A stretch of 34,604 nucleotides of DNA from Stentor coeruleus (GCA_001970955.1 MPUH01000795.1:1-34604), one strand, 5' to 3'; positions 19,066-29,070 are shown, numbered from the stretch's first letter. Numbers and translations are program-made. The notes: generated by a model not told the origin, from the letters alone.

Positions 19066-20271
19066 CTAAAGTTCATGAGACAAGTCTTTCGCAACCTCCC
19101 AAGTGAAATCAGGGTCATCTTCTCTTCCAAAGTGCCCATAACTAGCAGTTTTTTGGAAAATAGGTCTTTTCAGTCTTAAATCACGCATAATACACCCAGG
19201 CCTAAGGTCAAAGTTTCTAAGTACAATTTTTAATAAATCTTTATCATTTTTTCCAGGCTTGACTGTACCATAACTATTAATATAAACTGATAAAGGCTGA
19301 GCAATACCAATAGCATATGAAATCTGCACAAGAACTCTTTCGCAAAACCCTCCTTTAACTAAAGATTTGGCGATCCACCTTGCCGCATACGCAGCTGACC
19401 TATCAACTTTTGTGCAATCCTTTCCTGAAAAAGCTCCACCTCCATGAGCACCCCAGCCTCCATAAGTATCAATAATAATTTTCCTTCCAGTAAGCCCAGA
19501 ATCTCCATGTGGGCCACCAATAACAAATCTTCCTGAAGGATTTAAATGGTATATAGTTTTTTCATCTAAGTACTGCTCAGGAATCACATGTTTAATAACA
19601 TGTTCTCTAAGCTGAGATCTAATTTCTTCATTAGTAATATCAGGGTCATGTTGAGTGGATATAACAACTGTATGAACTCTTAAAGGACGTATTCTATCAT
19701 TTTCAGTAACATATTCTACTGTAACTTGAGTTTTACCATCAGGTCTGACCCAAGGACACAGACCATTTTTTCTTACCTCAGTCAATCTATAACCTAATTT
19801 TGTGGCTAAAGAGTGAGATAAAGGCATGAGTTCGTGGGTCTCATTTGTTGCGTAGCCAAACATATGGCCCTGATCTCCTGCACCTACATTTTCTGCTGAT
19901 TTTTCTACATGAACTGCTTGAGCAATATCAGGTGACTGTTTTTCTATAGCCACTAATATTTCGCAAGTGCTACTATCAAGTCCTTTTTCTGGATTATCAT
20001 AGCCGATACGTTTTACTGTGTCACGGACAACTTGCTCATAGTTAATATTGGCTAAAGTCGTTATTTCACCGAAAATCATAATTAAATCGGTCTTTGCACA
20101 TGTTTCGCAGGCTACTCGAGAATCTGGATCTTGAGCTAAGCAAGCATCAAGGACTGCATCTGATATTTGGTCGCATAATTTATCTGGATGACCTTCATTA
20201 ACACTTTCTGAAGTAAAGAGAAAGTGTTCATCAGAAAGTTCACCAATATGAGTGAGATATGTTGAACTCAT
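19066..20271 (-). CDS. MAT: S-adenosylmethionine synthetase (methionine adenosyltransferase)
   Basis: A 401-residue cytosolic enzyme that makes S-adenosylmethionine from methionine and ATP, releasing phosphate and pyrophosphate. Family signatures are intact: HLF-like [15 protein letters not shown] near the N-terminus (methionine/ATP and Mg2+ site), the ATP-binding [15 protein letters not shown] at about 130, the catalytic loop region [20 protein letters not shown], and the glycine-rich P-loop-like [19 protein letters not shown] with its Lys and Asp residues. The C-terminus TASYGHFGR is also typical. Length is as expected. Uninterrupted by introns. The ATG at 20271 gives the standard N-terminus. 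This is the most confident name in the window. Confidence 0.97.
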   Translation of the reverse strand: MSSTYLTHIGELSDEHFLFTSESVNEGHPDKLCDQISDAVLDACLAQDPDSRVACETCAKTDLIMIFGEITTLANINYEQVVRDTVKRIGYDNPEKGLDSSTCEILVAIEKQSPDIAQAVHVEKSAENVGAGDQGHMFGYATNETHELMPLSHSLATKLGYRLTEVRKNGLCPWVRPDGKTQVTVEYVTENDRIRPLRVHTVVISTQHDPDITNEEIRSQLREHVIKHVIPEQYLDEKTIYHLNPSGRFVIGGPHGDSGLTGRKIIIDTYGGWGAHGGGAFSGKDCTKVDRSAAYAARWIAKSLVKGGFCERVLVQISYAIGIAQPLSVYINSYGTVKPGKNDKDLLKIVLRNFDLRPGCIMRDLRLKRPIFQKTASYGHFGREDDPDFTWEVAKDLSHEL

Positions 20272-20720
20272 TTTTCGAATAATTATAAGTGAAAATGAGA
20301 GGAAAAGTCATTGAATAATTTAAGTGGTGAATGGCTTTTTTCTAAAGAAGAAAAATTAAGAAAAGGGTCTGGCTTTGTTTTTACAAAGGATTTTTAAGAG
20401 ATGAAGATATAGAAAGTGTGGATAATGCTTGGGAGACGTTTGGGTGACGTAGGATTTAGATNCGTAGGATTTAGATTTAAGATGGTGAAAAAGATTTTTA
20501 GAGATTTAAGGAAGAAATTGAAGAAGATGATGAAGAAAAAGGCTTATTGCAAGAAGTTATAAATTTGATTAAGTGAGGAAGAACCTATTATGATTAGGCA
20601 AATGTAAGGAGTAGAAGGAATATTGAAAAAATGAGTAAAATTTAGGTGAAAGATTATAAATTTAGATATTATTGAGTGATGCTAAGGCTTTATAAGAAAA
20701 ATTAATTGAAAAATCAAATA
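20272..20720 (+). other. Upstream region of MAT with possible decayed ORF and an N gap
   Basis: The strand is unusually G+A-rich. One plus-strand frame from about 20392 reads GFLRDEDIESVDNAWETFG, then stops repeatedly (TGA, TAG, TAA) while still showing acidic coding-like text (FKEEIEEDDEEKGLLQEVIN, then ANVRSRRNIEKMSKI). This may be an old gene, but purine-rich DNA gives such text by chance. A 14-base direct duplication (20448-20461 and 20463-20476) surrounds an N at 20462, again marking a contig joint. The MAT promoter should lie at the left end. Confidence 0.35.
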
Positions 20721-21309
20721 TATATTGAATTTTGAAATAATAAATATGATTTTAATACTGAAAGAATCATTTTTTTAGAAAGGGATTATTTTAAAATTTC
20801 AGTTTTTAGGAATTTACTTATAGGAGAGGTTGATTACACTCTAATCTTTCAAGTGATGCAATATTTAATGTGATTAGAAAATAGAGTATATTTCGATAGT
20901 GAAAGACTTAGTAAAAATTGAAATATTTAATCCAATTACAAATCCTGAGCATTGATTAATGCTACTATATCATCTTCATCATAATAATATAAACTCAAAT
21001 AAAATTATAGGTCAAATTCTCCATTTATTCATAAATTAACTATATTATAATAATACTTATTAAAAAACTCATTATTAAAGGTATCTGAATTATGCTTTTC
21101 TTAACAAATACCAAAATGCAAAATTTATGGCTGCATCCAAAGTATTAATATAAAAAATGAAAGTAAATTTAAAATTAGCATCAATTATAATATATATCAA
21201 TATCCAAAGAAATCATCATCTAATTCTCATCATAAATTAATCCTCTTTACATCTAATTATTTTTCTAATAATCAATCATCTATTTCTTGAATATCATCTA
21301 ATAGTCTTC
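20721..21309. other. Non-coding A+T-rich spacer
   Basis: About 590 bases with no coding-like frame on either strand, no RNA gene and no clear repeat. Confidence 0.5.
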
Positions 21310-21960
21310 CTCATTAATTTCAATCCCTATAAATAGATTATCATTTTTAGTTTTTAACCCGTAAATAAATTCTACATTTTCTGATGAAAGATTAAAACCC
21401 CAACTCTCAGTTTCAAAATAGTTTCTTTCACGGACTAATCATTAGGAACCATCAAAAAAGGACTACAAGTAAAGTTTTTGAATTTTCCTAATATGCAAAT
21501 TCCCAGTCACTCCAAAATCTTCCCATCTCTAGACAAAAGTATTTTCCCAGCTTTAATATCCCTAATGTATCTGATTATACTCATGAAAATAGTTTAATCT
21601 TAGCAAAGCCTCTTTCAATATTGTCGCCACCAAAATCTCATCTTGAATTCCCTCTAAAAATATTTTAATATGTTCCGATTAACCCACAGTTCATTAAAGG
21701 CATGATCATTCATAATTGTGTTTGTGAAATACAGCATAAATTATTGTTTATAATGTTTGGATGCGAGGAAAGTCTCATTATTTGAATTTCTTTACTGATT
21801 TTGTCAAGATTATGGTCTGAGAATTGTCCGAGTTCGATTATTTTTACAACGACTTTTTGTTAAATGCAAGGGCCTTCGGTGACAAAAGCTCCATGCCCCT
21901 AGTTAGAGTTTATAGTGTCAAATAACCAATATCCGATTTGCAGGTCTAGGTTATAGCCTT
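21310..21960 (-). pseudogene. Decayed STE20-family (SPAK/OSR1-like) protein kinase
   Basis: The minus strand carries kinase subdomains in order but with stops and frame changes. From 21955: YNLDLQIGY (subdomain I, glycine loop degraded), TAG, then a TAA before KVVVKIIEL (subdomain II Lys), KISKEIQIMRLSSHPNII (helix C Glu and HPNI), TQL-TGA-MIMPLMNCG where LW(L/M)VM is expected, a shift, then EILVATILKEALLRLNYFHE, a shift, RDIKAGKILLSRDGKI (catalytic loop; HRD split by an extra T), a shift, SDWEFAY in place of DFG, and CSPFLMVP in place of G(T/S)PFWMAPE. The last part continues to about 21310 with weaker matches (ESWGFNLSS, DNLFIGIEI). RDIKAG(N/K)ILL is the STE20-group signature. At least three stops and three shifts show it cannot make a kinase. 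Confidence 0.8.
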
Positions 21961-22030
21961 CACGGTGAATGGGTTAGTCTGAGTAATAAATCATATTTAC
22001 TAGTGAAAGTTCTTAGAGAATAAGTAAATA

Positions 22031-23866
22031 ATGGCAACAGTAGGTGACATAGGAGGGCGATTTGATCATTGGCAGGTAAAATCAAAATAGCCTTTATTAG
22101 CAGTGTCGACTTCAGAAGGGTTTGAGCTGCACACTTCTTTTGATCTTCCAAATCAAGACATTATCAAAGCTGATATTGAAAGAGTCCAGAGTGGAAGTCT
22201 AAGCCAAACTGAGCGCGAGCTGCTAGAGTGTTTTTTAACTAAATACTGTAAAGAAGAAAATATCAGTTACAAGCAGTGCATGAATGAAATCTGCGCTCCA
22301 TTTGTACTTATGACAAGGAATGGAGTACCAACTCACGTTTCCTACCAATATTTTAAAGGCTTTGTCCAGATCACAATGCCTGCAATGTTCGCTGACCCAG
22401 TATGGGTTATGTAGGACTTTAGACCGCTTCAAGCCTATTTTTTAATATTCCGCATAGTCTTGAGATACCACGAGCCAAGACTAAGTGCTTTTTTCCAATT
22501 AAACAACATAACCCCTGAGCTTTATACAACTTCCTGGTTCCTCACAGCCTTTGCATTCAAAATTGATGACCTCAACCTTCTCTATACCCTCTGGTATGAG
22601 CTTTTACTAGAAAAAGATCAACTATTTCTCGTCTACATAAGCATTGCATTTTTACAGAACTTCCGCTCATTGATAATCAACAAAGAAGATTCACTTATTG
22701 CCCATGCAATATCCCATTTATCAATAGCAACAATTGAAGACTTAACTTCCATACTCCAACGAGCTAGGAACATCAAAAAATCAACCCCATATTCAACAAG
22801 GCTTCGTCTTATGCAATACAATTTCTATAGTTTAGACAGAATAGATGAGACAATTATATCATTAGAACAAGAGTACTGTTTGATTCTCCCTGTACAAGAA
22901 ATACTACATATGGCATATCCAGAGTCAAAAATATGTGACTGTATCCATGTACGATGCTTGTGGTGTGCAAAAAGAAAAGAAAAAACTTCTCTTATGGTTA
23001 TAGATTGTAGGACTAAAAAAGAACAAAGCTCAGGAGTAATCCCGAATACATTGTTATTACCTGAAGAGACATATAAAAATCATCAAACAGTTCTTGATTA
23101 CCCAGACCAGTTTTTAGAATCTCGTGGTAGTGTTCACATTTGCTTGATGGGGTCGACGAATTTTAAAACATCTAGTTTCGATATCAAGCAAGGAAGCGAA
23201 AATGGTGAAGGTTGCGAGGTTCAAATTATGATTGAAAATTTACTCCAAGCTTTTCTTATAAAAGGTTTTCCGTATATAAGTGTTGTTGATGGGGGTTTTG
23301 AGCAATGTCATGAGTTTATAACGTATTTTGAACTTGAACTTATAGAGCACAACCCAAAAAAGTGCAAATTTTGTTTGAAAGATCAGCCTAGTTATTCGAT
23401 ACTTATGAAAAATAAACTTAAGCAAACTTTTATGGGAAGGGTCAAAGAGCCTTTTGAAGAGAAAAAAAGAAGTAAATCGCAGGATCAGGATAAGTCAGAG
23501 ACTGAGTTTACAGTAAATACTATGTTGAAAAACAGGAAAACTGAAGGATTTAAATGTTGGATTTATGATAAAAAGTCTAATAAGGACTCAGAAGAAAAAT
23601 ATGTACTTTTGTTTAATGACTTGACTTTTGCGTATGGGAGAGCCTGCCCACATGAGAAATTCCCAGTTTCACTTGCTTATTATGCTAAGTTGGACTCGCT
23701 TTTAAAAATCACTAGTTTGCGTGAATTCCCGTCTGTACTAAATTTTATATTTGCTGGACAGCAGAATGTTATGTCATTTAAGTTTAAGAGCAAAGATATT
23801 GCCAGACATATTATTAATCAGATGAAGAAATATTATGCTGAGCTTAGAAGTCCAACGAAAAAATAG
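22031..23866 (+). CDS. TBC1D23: TBC1D23-like protein (TBC, rhodanese-like, C-terminal PH-like)
   Basis: Exons 22031-22075, 22091-22399 and 22415-23866 join to 601 residues. Domains in order: TBC (about 20-230), with IKADIER (IxxDxxR, Arg46) and YKQCMNEI (YxQ, Gln77), PELYTTSWFLTAFA and WYELLLEKDQLFLVYISIA; a rhodanese-like fold (SLMVIDCRTKKEQ, GVIPNTLLLPEE, CLMGS, SVVDGGFEQC) whose Cys loop is not that of an active sulfurtransferase; and a C-terminal PH-like domain (CWIYDKK, YVLLFNDLTFAYG, NVMSFKFKSKDIA). This architecture is that of TBC1D23, a trans-Golgi adaptor that captures endosome-derived vesicles through golgins and the WASH complex. The start has an in-frame TAA two codons upstream. 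Ciliate function is inferred. Confidence 0.85.
22076..22090 (+). other. 15-nt intron 1 of the TBC1D23-like gene
   Basis: GTAAAATCAAAATAG separates RFDHWQ from PLLAVSTSEGF. Unspliced, it ends in an in-frame TAG. Without splicing the TBC exon has no ATG start in frame, so this joins the true N-terminus to it. Confidence 0.85.
22400..22414 (+). other. 15-nt intron 2 of the TBC1D23-like gene
   Basis: GTATGGGTTATGTAG interrupts the TBC domain between MPAMFADP and DFRPLQAYFLIFRI. Removing it restores one continuous frame; retained, it gives an in-frame TAG. Confidence 0.95.
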
Positions 23867-24269
23867 CCCGTTAATTTAATAACAAATTTAGTTCATGTTT
23901 ATTTAACAAAATTTAAGATTTGCATAACTCAAAATTTCTAATAATTTTAGTAAAAAGATTAAAATAAATCCAAGCAGTTTCATCAAAACCATTCAAGGTC
24001 TTAAAAAATTCTCACAAAAAGCAATCTCAAAACTGCATTTTTAATCATAATCTCTTTTTTTTTTCCCTTTTAATAAATACGCTATAAAAATCAAACATTC
24101 TTATAAAAGCCATCTAAACTTTAATTCCCCTATGGAGATAAACTTAATATAATCTTGAATCACTTAACCACAATAATATTCAACCCAAAATCAACCAAAT
24201 ACTTCAATTAAATTTCTTATACACAAATCATAATTTATTTTTTTCTACTTCATACCTTGTAAATTAATC
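23867..24269. other. Intergenic spacer, nothing recognised
   Basis: A+T-rich sequence with a run of T near 24055. The plus strand becomes pyrimidine-rich toward the next start. No RNA gene or ORF seen. Confidence 0.5.
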
Positions 24270-24725
24270 ATGGCTCAATCAATTCGTTTTTCAGAGAACT
24301 TGCCCGAATTTGTTGAAGACTTCCTTAAAACCAGATGTAAAAAAAGATTTCACATATGTAGTAGAATCGATAGTCATAAACTACCTGATCAATACAGTAA
24401 ATCAATAGAGGATATTCGTGAGAAATCAAAGGGCTCAGTAAATCAAGTAAAATTAGGAGTTCCAAGCATATCTTATAAGGAATACAGGTCTATTAGAAGA
24501 TTAAAAATTCAATCTAGAAATTCAAGTAGTAAAGGATTTAATTACTTACAAAAATTACAAGCTTTGTCTAAATATAGAGTTAATGTAGCCAAAAGCAAGT
24601 TTCCGAAAATTTTTGAAGCAAAAGAGCTTTTTAGGCTAAAAAAAGAACATAACATCCATGATTACATAGAGGACATTGATAAAAAGGTCAAAAAACTTAA
24701 TGAGTTAATTAGAGATATCCTTTAG
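24270..24725 (+). CDS. Basic protein of unknown function
   Basis: A 151-residue, Lys/Arg-rich protein without membrane segments. The N-terminal half (SENLPEFVEDFLKTRCKKRF) is followed by a Ser-rich basic linker and a C-terminal amphipathic helix (HDYIEDIDKKVKKLNELIRD) that could form a coiled coil. The clean start (ATGGCTCAATC) after an A+T-rich leader and balanced composition support a real gene. I recognise no family. Confidence 0.6.
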   Translation: MAQSIRFSENLPEFVEDFLKTRCKKRFHICSRIDSHKLPDQYSKSIEDIREKSKGSVNQVKLGVPSISYKEYRSIRRLKIQSRNSSSKGFNYLQKLQALSKYRVNVAKSKFPKIFEAKELFRLKKEHNIHDYIEDIDKKVKKLNELIRDIL

Positions 24726-25409
24726 TGTATGAATTATAAAGTGGAAATAAATTAGTGGAAATTAGCTATTTTTTTGTATTTGTCAGGTATGATAAATTTT
24801 CATAGTTGCAATTTTAGGATTATTTTTATTATATAAATAAGATATATACATTTATTATATTATGCTTACTTTAGTATGTTAATCTGGATTTTTTTTATAG
24901 AGATGTGGTTTACAACTATATGAAAATTTACTATATAATTTTATAGGTACTAAAGCTTTTATTATATTCTTAAGTATTTTAGGGTTTGAAAAGTATTTAA
25001 TTATTATTGTACCATGTATCAACATATCAGTAAATCACCATAAAAATATTTAATAGTTTCAAATATGATTTAAAAAAATTATATTTATTAATAACTTATG
25101 TATGCATATCTTTAATAAAGTATGGTAATTGATGGAACAAAATAAGCACTCCTGAGACAACCTATATGAAAATTTTCAAACTTTTCTCCAATTTTGTCAG
25201 TTCACCACAATTTTTCTTATCAGAATTAAATATCACTGTCCCATCTCCTAGAATTAACCCAGCATACAAAATTCGAAAAATAAAATATTGTTAAGAATAT
25301 CATTGATAAACATTGAAGCTGTTGTTAATTTTTTATGTTAAGTTTTTATATAGTTCGCATAATAGGCTTCTAGATTAGCTTGAGATCAATAAATTATTTT
25401 TATAAGATT
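24726..25409. other. Intergenic spacer, nothing recognised
   Basis: About 680 A+T-rich bases with no coding-like frame of useful length on either strand. Confidence 0.45.
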
Positions 25410-25622
25410 CTAAGTTTTCTGGTTTGAGTTTTGGAGTGTCAGAATGGGTTTAACATTCCGAGATGGGATTGGTATAATTTTTTTGTTTTTCAGATCTTAA
25501 ACTATGTCAGCTTTAGTAAATTTAATAAGGGAGTCTATATTTAAAGCTTCAAGAGTTGATTTGCTTAAGTCTGATTTATTTTTGGTGAGTCTTCCTTTGC
25601 TTAGAAATTTCCTTTTTTCCAT
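25410..25622 (-). pseudogene. Small ORF interrupted by one in-frame TAA
   Basis: From an ATG at 25622 the minus strand reads MEKRKFLSKGRLTKNKSDLS and on to FTKADIV, then TAA (25499-25497), then continues in the same frame (DLKNKKIIPIPSRNVKPILT, LQNSNQKT) to a TAG at 25410. This is 70 residues with a single stop. No 15-16 nt GT...AG intron removes the TAA. It may be a nonsense-mutated small gene, a 41-residue peptide gene with a chance continuation, or a read error (CAA to TAA). It lies divergent to the NHE-like gene. Confidence 0.4.
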
Positions 25623-25737
25623 TAAGATTAATAAATAATAAGATTTAGATAGAGATAGAATTATTTATATGTTTTGAGTGGATTTTTTAGAATAAGTATT
25701 GTTTAAGCGGTGGATTTAATATTGGCGATAAATATAA

Positions 25738-27368
25738 ATGTCAGACGCCTTAGCAGCAGAGACTTTAATATGCCTTATCCTCGTAGCTATATTCTTACTG
25801 AGCTCGGTTGTATTACAGAAGCTAAGCGAAATAAGCATATTGTTTAGATTAGTCCATGAGTCTGGCATTTGTATACTTTTAGGGATCTTATCTGGACTAA
25901 TTTTCACTGTAGCATCAGGGTCAACTCCATCTAAATTCGAAACATCCCTTTTCTTCCACTTTATGCTCCCTTTTCTAATATTTGGACAAGGTTACAACAT
26001 GAAAAGAAGGCGTTTTTTCAGAAACATCGGGGTAATAATTTTAAACGGTGTTCTCGGAACTCTAATCAACTTCATATTAATCTCAGCTTGTGCCTGGGGT
26101 TTCAGCAACATATCAAAAATCCAAAATGAGCTTTCAAGTGTTAATACTTTTACATTAAAAGACTCATTAATTCTTGGTGCAGTCCTAAGTTCAACTGAAA
26201 CTGTTGTAACATTATCAATCCTAAGAGAAAACAAAACTCCACGTTTAAACAGTATCATGCTTGGAGAATTCATAATAGGAACAGCAATATCAATAATCCT
26301 CATTAATGCGATCACTGATTCAGACTTTGATAAATTCACTACAGTCAATTTCTTTTTATTTCTAGGGTATTTTCTATACAATCTGGTTTTAAGTGTAGTA
26401 TTAGGATTTATTTTAGGATTTATCAGTTCATTTATGACAAAAAATTTAATTCAGATTAAAAACAACCCAAGTAAAGAAGTCGCTTTACAGTTTTATGTAG
26501 GATGGACAGGATATTTAATAGCAGCTATATTAGATTGTTCTGGTATAATAACTATACTTATTACTGCGATAATATCTAGTCATTAGCTTATTATAATATG
26601 AACCCTGATAGTAGAATTGTTGTAAATGATACGTTTTATTTGCTTGGTGATGGTACTAGAGCTTTGATTTTTGCATATCTTGGCTTGACTGCTTTAAGTT
26701 ATGATGTTGGGGATTTTTCATTTTTGTTTATGTTTTTAATGCTTTTAGCTATATTGGTTTGTAGATTTGCTACTGTTTTTGGATTAGCAGCACTTAGACA
26801 TTTTGTAAATAAAAAGCATCCGTTTGATTTTAAAGATTGCGCGATAGTATGGGTAGGAGGACTTTTTAGAGGGACGATTGCTTTTGCTTTGATTATTTTG
26901 ATTGATATTGAAAATAAAAATATGCTTCAGGTAACAGTTTTGTATATTGTGATATTTTCTATGTTAGTATATGGAGCGATATTGCCTTGGTGGGTATTAT
27001 TTGTTTCTCCAAAAGAGGCGATTATAGAAAACCGCAGCATTTTAGAAGCTGTTGCCGATGGGGATTACAGGGAATCATATTTTGGGAACAAGAAAGTTAC
27101 TTTGCTTTTAGTTGAAGACTTTAAGAGAAAAAGAAACTGGGTGCATAGAGCTTGGAGAGATTTCGATAATAAATATTTGAAGCCATTACTTATCAACAAA
27201 GATAGCCTTGAAGAACAGAAAAAATTAAAAGAGGATTTAGAAAGAAAAGCTAACCCTGATGAAGCAGAAATAGAAATTGAGGATTCCAAACACATGGCTC
27301 TACTAAAAGAAAAAACTATTGAATTTGAAGAATCTAAATACGAACATAATCCACTTGAAGATGATTAG
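25738..27368 (+). CDS. Na+/H+ exchanger-like membrane protein (CPA1/NHE), one frameshift, altered active site
   Basis: Two ORFs (25738-26586 and 26598-27368) together make an NHE-like protein of about 543 residues. Recognisable parts: LVHESGICILLGILSG, the GYNMKRRRFFRN hallmark, SIMLGEFIIGTAIS, ISSH continuing to NPDSR, LIFAYLGLTAL, and GGLFRGTIAFAL. The frame breaks at CATTAGC (about 26581): adding one base after ATTA would read SHYAYYNMNPDSR, as NHEs do (MSHY..YN.SP.S). No 15-16 nt intron fits. The T-D-P motif of TM4 is T-E-T here (153-155) and the N-D ion-binding pair of TM5 is G-T (181-182), so normal Na+/H+ exchange is doubtful. The C-terminal tail is short and charged. Confidence 0.8.
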
Positions 27369-27747
27369 CAACTTATTTTTAATGATTATAACAGGTAATT
27401 AATCATTTTAAGGATACAAATTTAGATTGTGTTTGAGGTAGTTTAAGGCTATTAATTTGATAATTTTAACAAGAAGAAATTTTTTTTTTTTGTTTTTGAT
27501 AGTTTTATATGATATTTAATCTGAGGAATGCTTAAGTGTATTTTAATGGAACAAGAATAGATAATAGTTAATATAATTTAGCCTATGATTCGATATTTAA
27601 CAATGGTATTTATGACTATACTTTATAATTTTATTAATAAGTTTTGACCTAATATTCAAACCTAAATCTATTCTAATACCTCTTTCCATAACTTCTATCA
27701 TTTAATAAAAAAATTTCAAGCACAAATTTAATCTACTATTAACTTAT
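27369..27747. other. Spacer between convergent genes
   Basis: A+T-rich sequence with a T-run near 27480 between the stop codons of the NHE-like and ZnF-LRR genes. Nothing else recognised. Confidence 0.5.
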
Positions 27748-29070
27748 TTACCTTGCACTTTTCTTAACATCCTGCTTGAAATTTTGTACTTTGCTGTCCA
27801 TATTAATAAGAATCCTATTTTTGCGTTCAACATAATCATAAATTTCATCTGTTCCAGCTTCCTGAACTGAAGCAGTGACCGGCCTCATTCCAGCACTAGT
27901 ATATGGTCTTCTAAAAGCTTTACTTTCCTCTTGTGTCTTTTCTAATTCACTCAACCTAACTCGAAGTCTCTGATTTTCCTCATAAATTTCACTAGAATAA
28001 GCCCCAACTCCTTCTCTTAGCCTACTTCTCAAATCATTTACTTCATCAAGCAAAACAAACATCCCAGCAACTTCTTTCCTAAGTCTTGAATTTTCATCTT
28101 TTAAATACTCAGCGCTTTCTTTACTAGCTTTTTCTTTTTCCTCTTTCAATCTATCCCTTTCTTCAGTAATCTCTGACAATTGTTCTTTTAATTCTTCAAT
28201 CTCCTGAACCAAAAGCTCACGTTCAGCATTTCCTTGTATTTCTGCATTAGCCCTAAGTCTCCCTACAACATTTTTTGGTACATAAACCTGCCTTTCTCCA
28301 AACATTTTTACACAAATCTGTATATCAACATCAGTTATAGGCTCTCCTTCCAAGCTATCAAGTCTAAGTTTATGCAAAATCTTATATCTACTGTTTTTTG
28401 TCTGAAGCGTACAAGGATTTCTTTCAATTTCTAAGGATTTAAGCTTTGGGAGTTCAGCTAAAATTTTTAATGAAGAGTCTAAATCATATAGTTTGTTATT
28501 GTAAACACTGAGTTCTGATAATTGTTTTAAAGGTTTCAATGATAAAATGATTTTAACCTGGTTATTAGCCAAAAAAAGTCGAGAAAGTTGGGCCAGGCTT
28601 TCTAATGCACTTATATCGCTTATAAGATTGTTGTTAAGATTTAGTTCTTTAAGGTGTAAAAGGTCAGCAACTCCATCTATTTTTGTTATAGAATTATGAG
28701 ATAAAGACAGAAATTCAAGTTCAGATAAGTCTTCTAAGTCCACATCATCATTTGATATGAATTCTTTAAGCCCTTTTCCTTTAAGAATAAGCTAATTGGC
28801 TATTACTTCAGTCACATCTTCTAAAGCATCCTGTCCTGAACTTTCAAGTATGAGTTCTACTGTTGGCTTTTGTATATCACAAGTCTCGTCAATTGGTGCT
28901 TTTTGAGGTTTTTTTATGTTGATTTTACCTTCAAGTTTATCCTGATCTTTCTGCTCTTCTGATAAAGTTTTAGGTTTGTTATGTCGACGGGACATATGGG
29001 TTTTCAAGTCTTGTTCTTTCTGAAAAGCCCTTCCACATCTCTCATAGTAACAGAAAAACTTCATGCTCAT
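27748..29070 (-). CDS. C2H2 zinc finger, leucine-rich repeat and coiled-coil protein
   Basis: Exons 29070-28807 and 28791-27748 join in frame to 435 residues. Residues 7-30 are a C2H2 finger (C7-x4-C12-x12-H25-x4-H30, in FFCYYERCGRAFQKEQDLKT). A charged linker follows to about 88. Then come four to five LRRs of the SDS22/LRRC type (LSLSHNSITKIDG, LNLNNNLISDISAL, LFLANNQ, LSVYNNKLYDL) with an LRR-cap (LEIERNPC), and a long Glu/Lys/Arg coiled coil (ERELLVQEIEELKEQLSEIT). LRR-plus-coiled-coil proteins are common in cilia and the cytoskeleton; coupling to an N-terminal C2H2 finger is unusual. The second exon alone has no ATG start, and LRR 1 begins in the first bases after the intron. It starts 43 bases after the stop of the TmcB-like gene. 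Confidence 0.8.
28792..28806 (-). other. 15-nt intron joining the zinc-finger and LRR exons
   Basis: On the minus strand GTAATAGCCAATTAG lies between EDVTE and LILKGKGLKEF. It has GT...AG ends, A at position 10, an in-frame TAG, and a length of 15, like the three other introns here. Without it the zinc-finger ORF stops at 92 residues and the LRR part lacks a start. Confidence 0.88.

Noticed and set aside
21310..21960. UGA read as tryptophan, suggested by TGA at the expected Trp of the kinase
   Set aside because: The same stretch also has TAA, TAG and frame changes, and intact long genes here use TGG for Trp with no internal TGA.
25441..25475. Minus strand resembles a piece of 5S rRNA (ATCCCATCTCGGAATGTTAA)
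   Set aside because: The match is about 20 bases, lacks the rest of the molecule and its stems, and lies in a small protein-like frame (IPIPSRNVKPI).
26578..26588. An 8-nt GTCATTAG 'intron' that would restore the NHE-like frame
   Set aside because: All other introns are 15 nt; 8 nt is too short to splice, and a one-base deletion restores a better conserved sequence.
28792..28806. Stop-codon readthrough joining the zinc-finger and LRR ORFs
   Set aside because: A 15-nt GT...AG intron with the same features as three others explains the in-frame TAG without readthrough.
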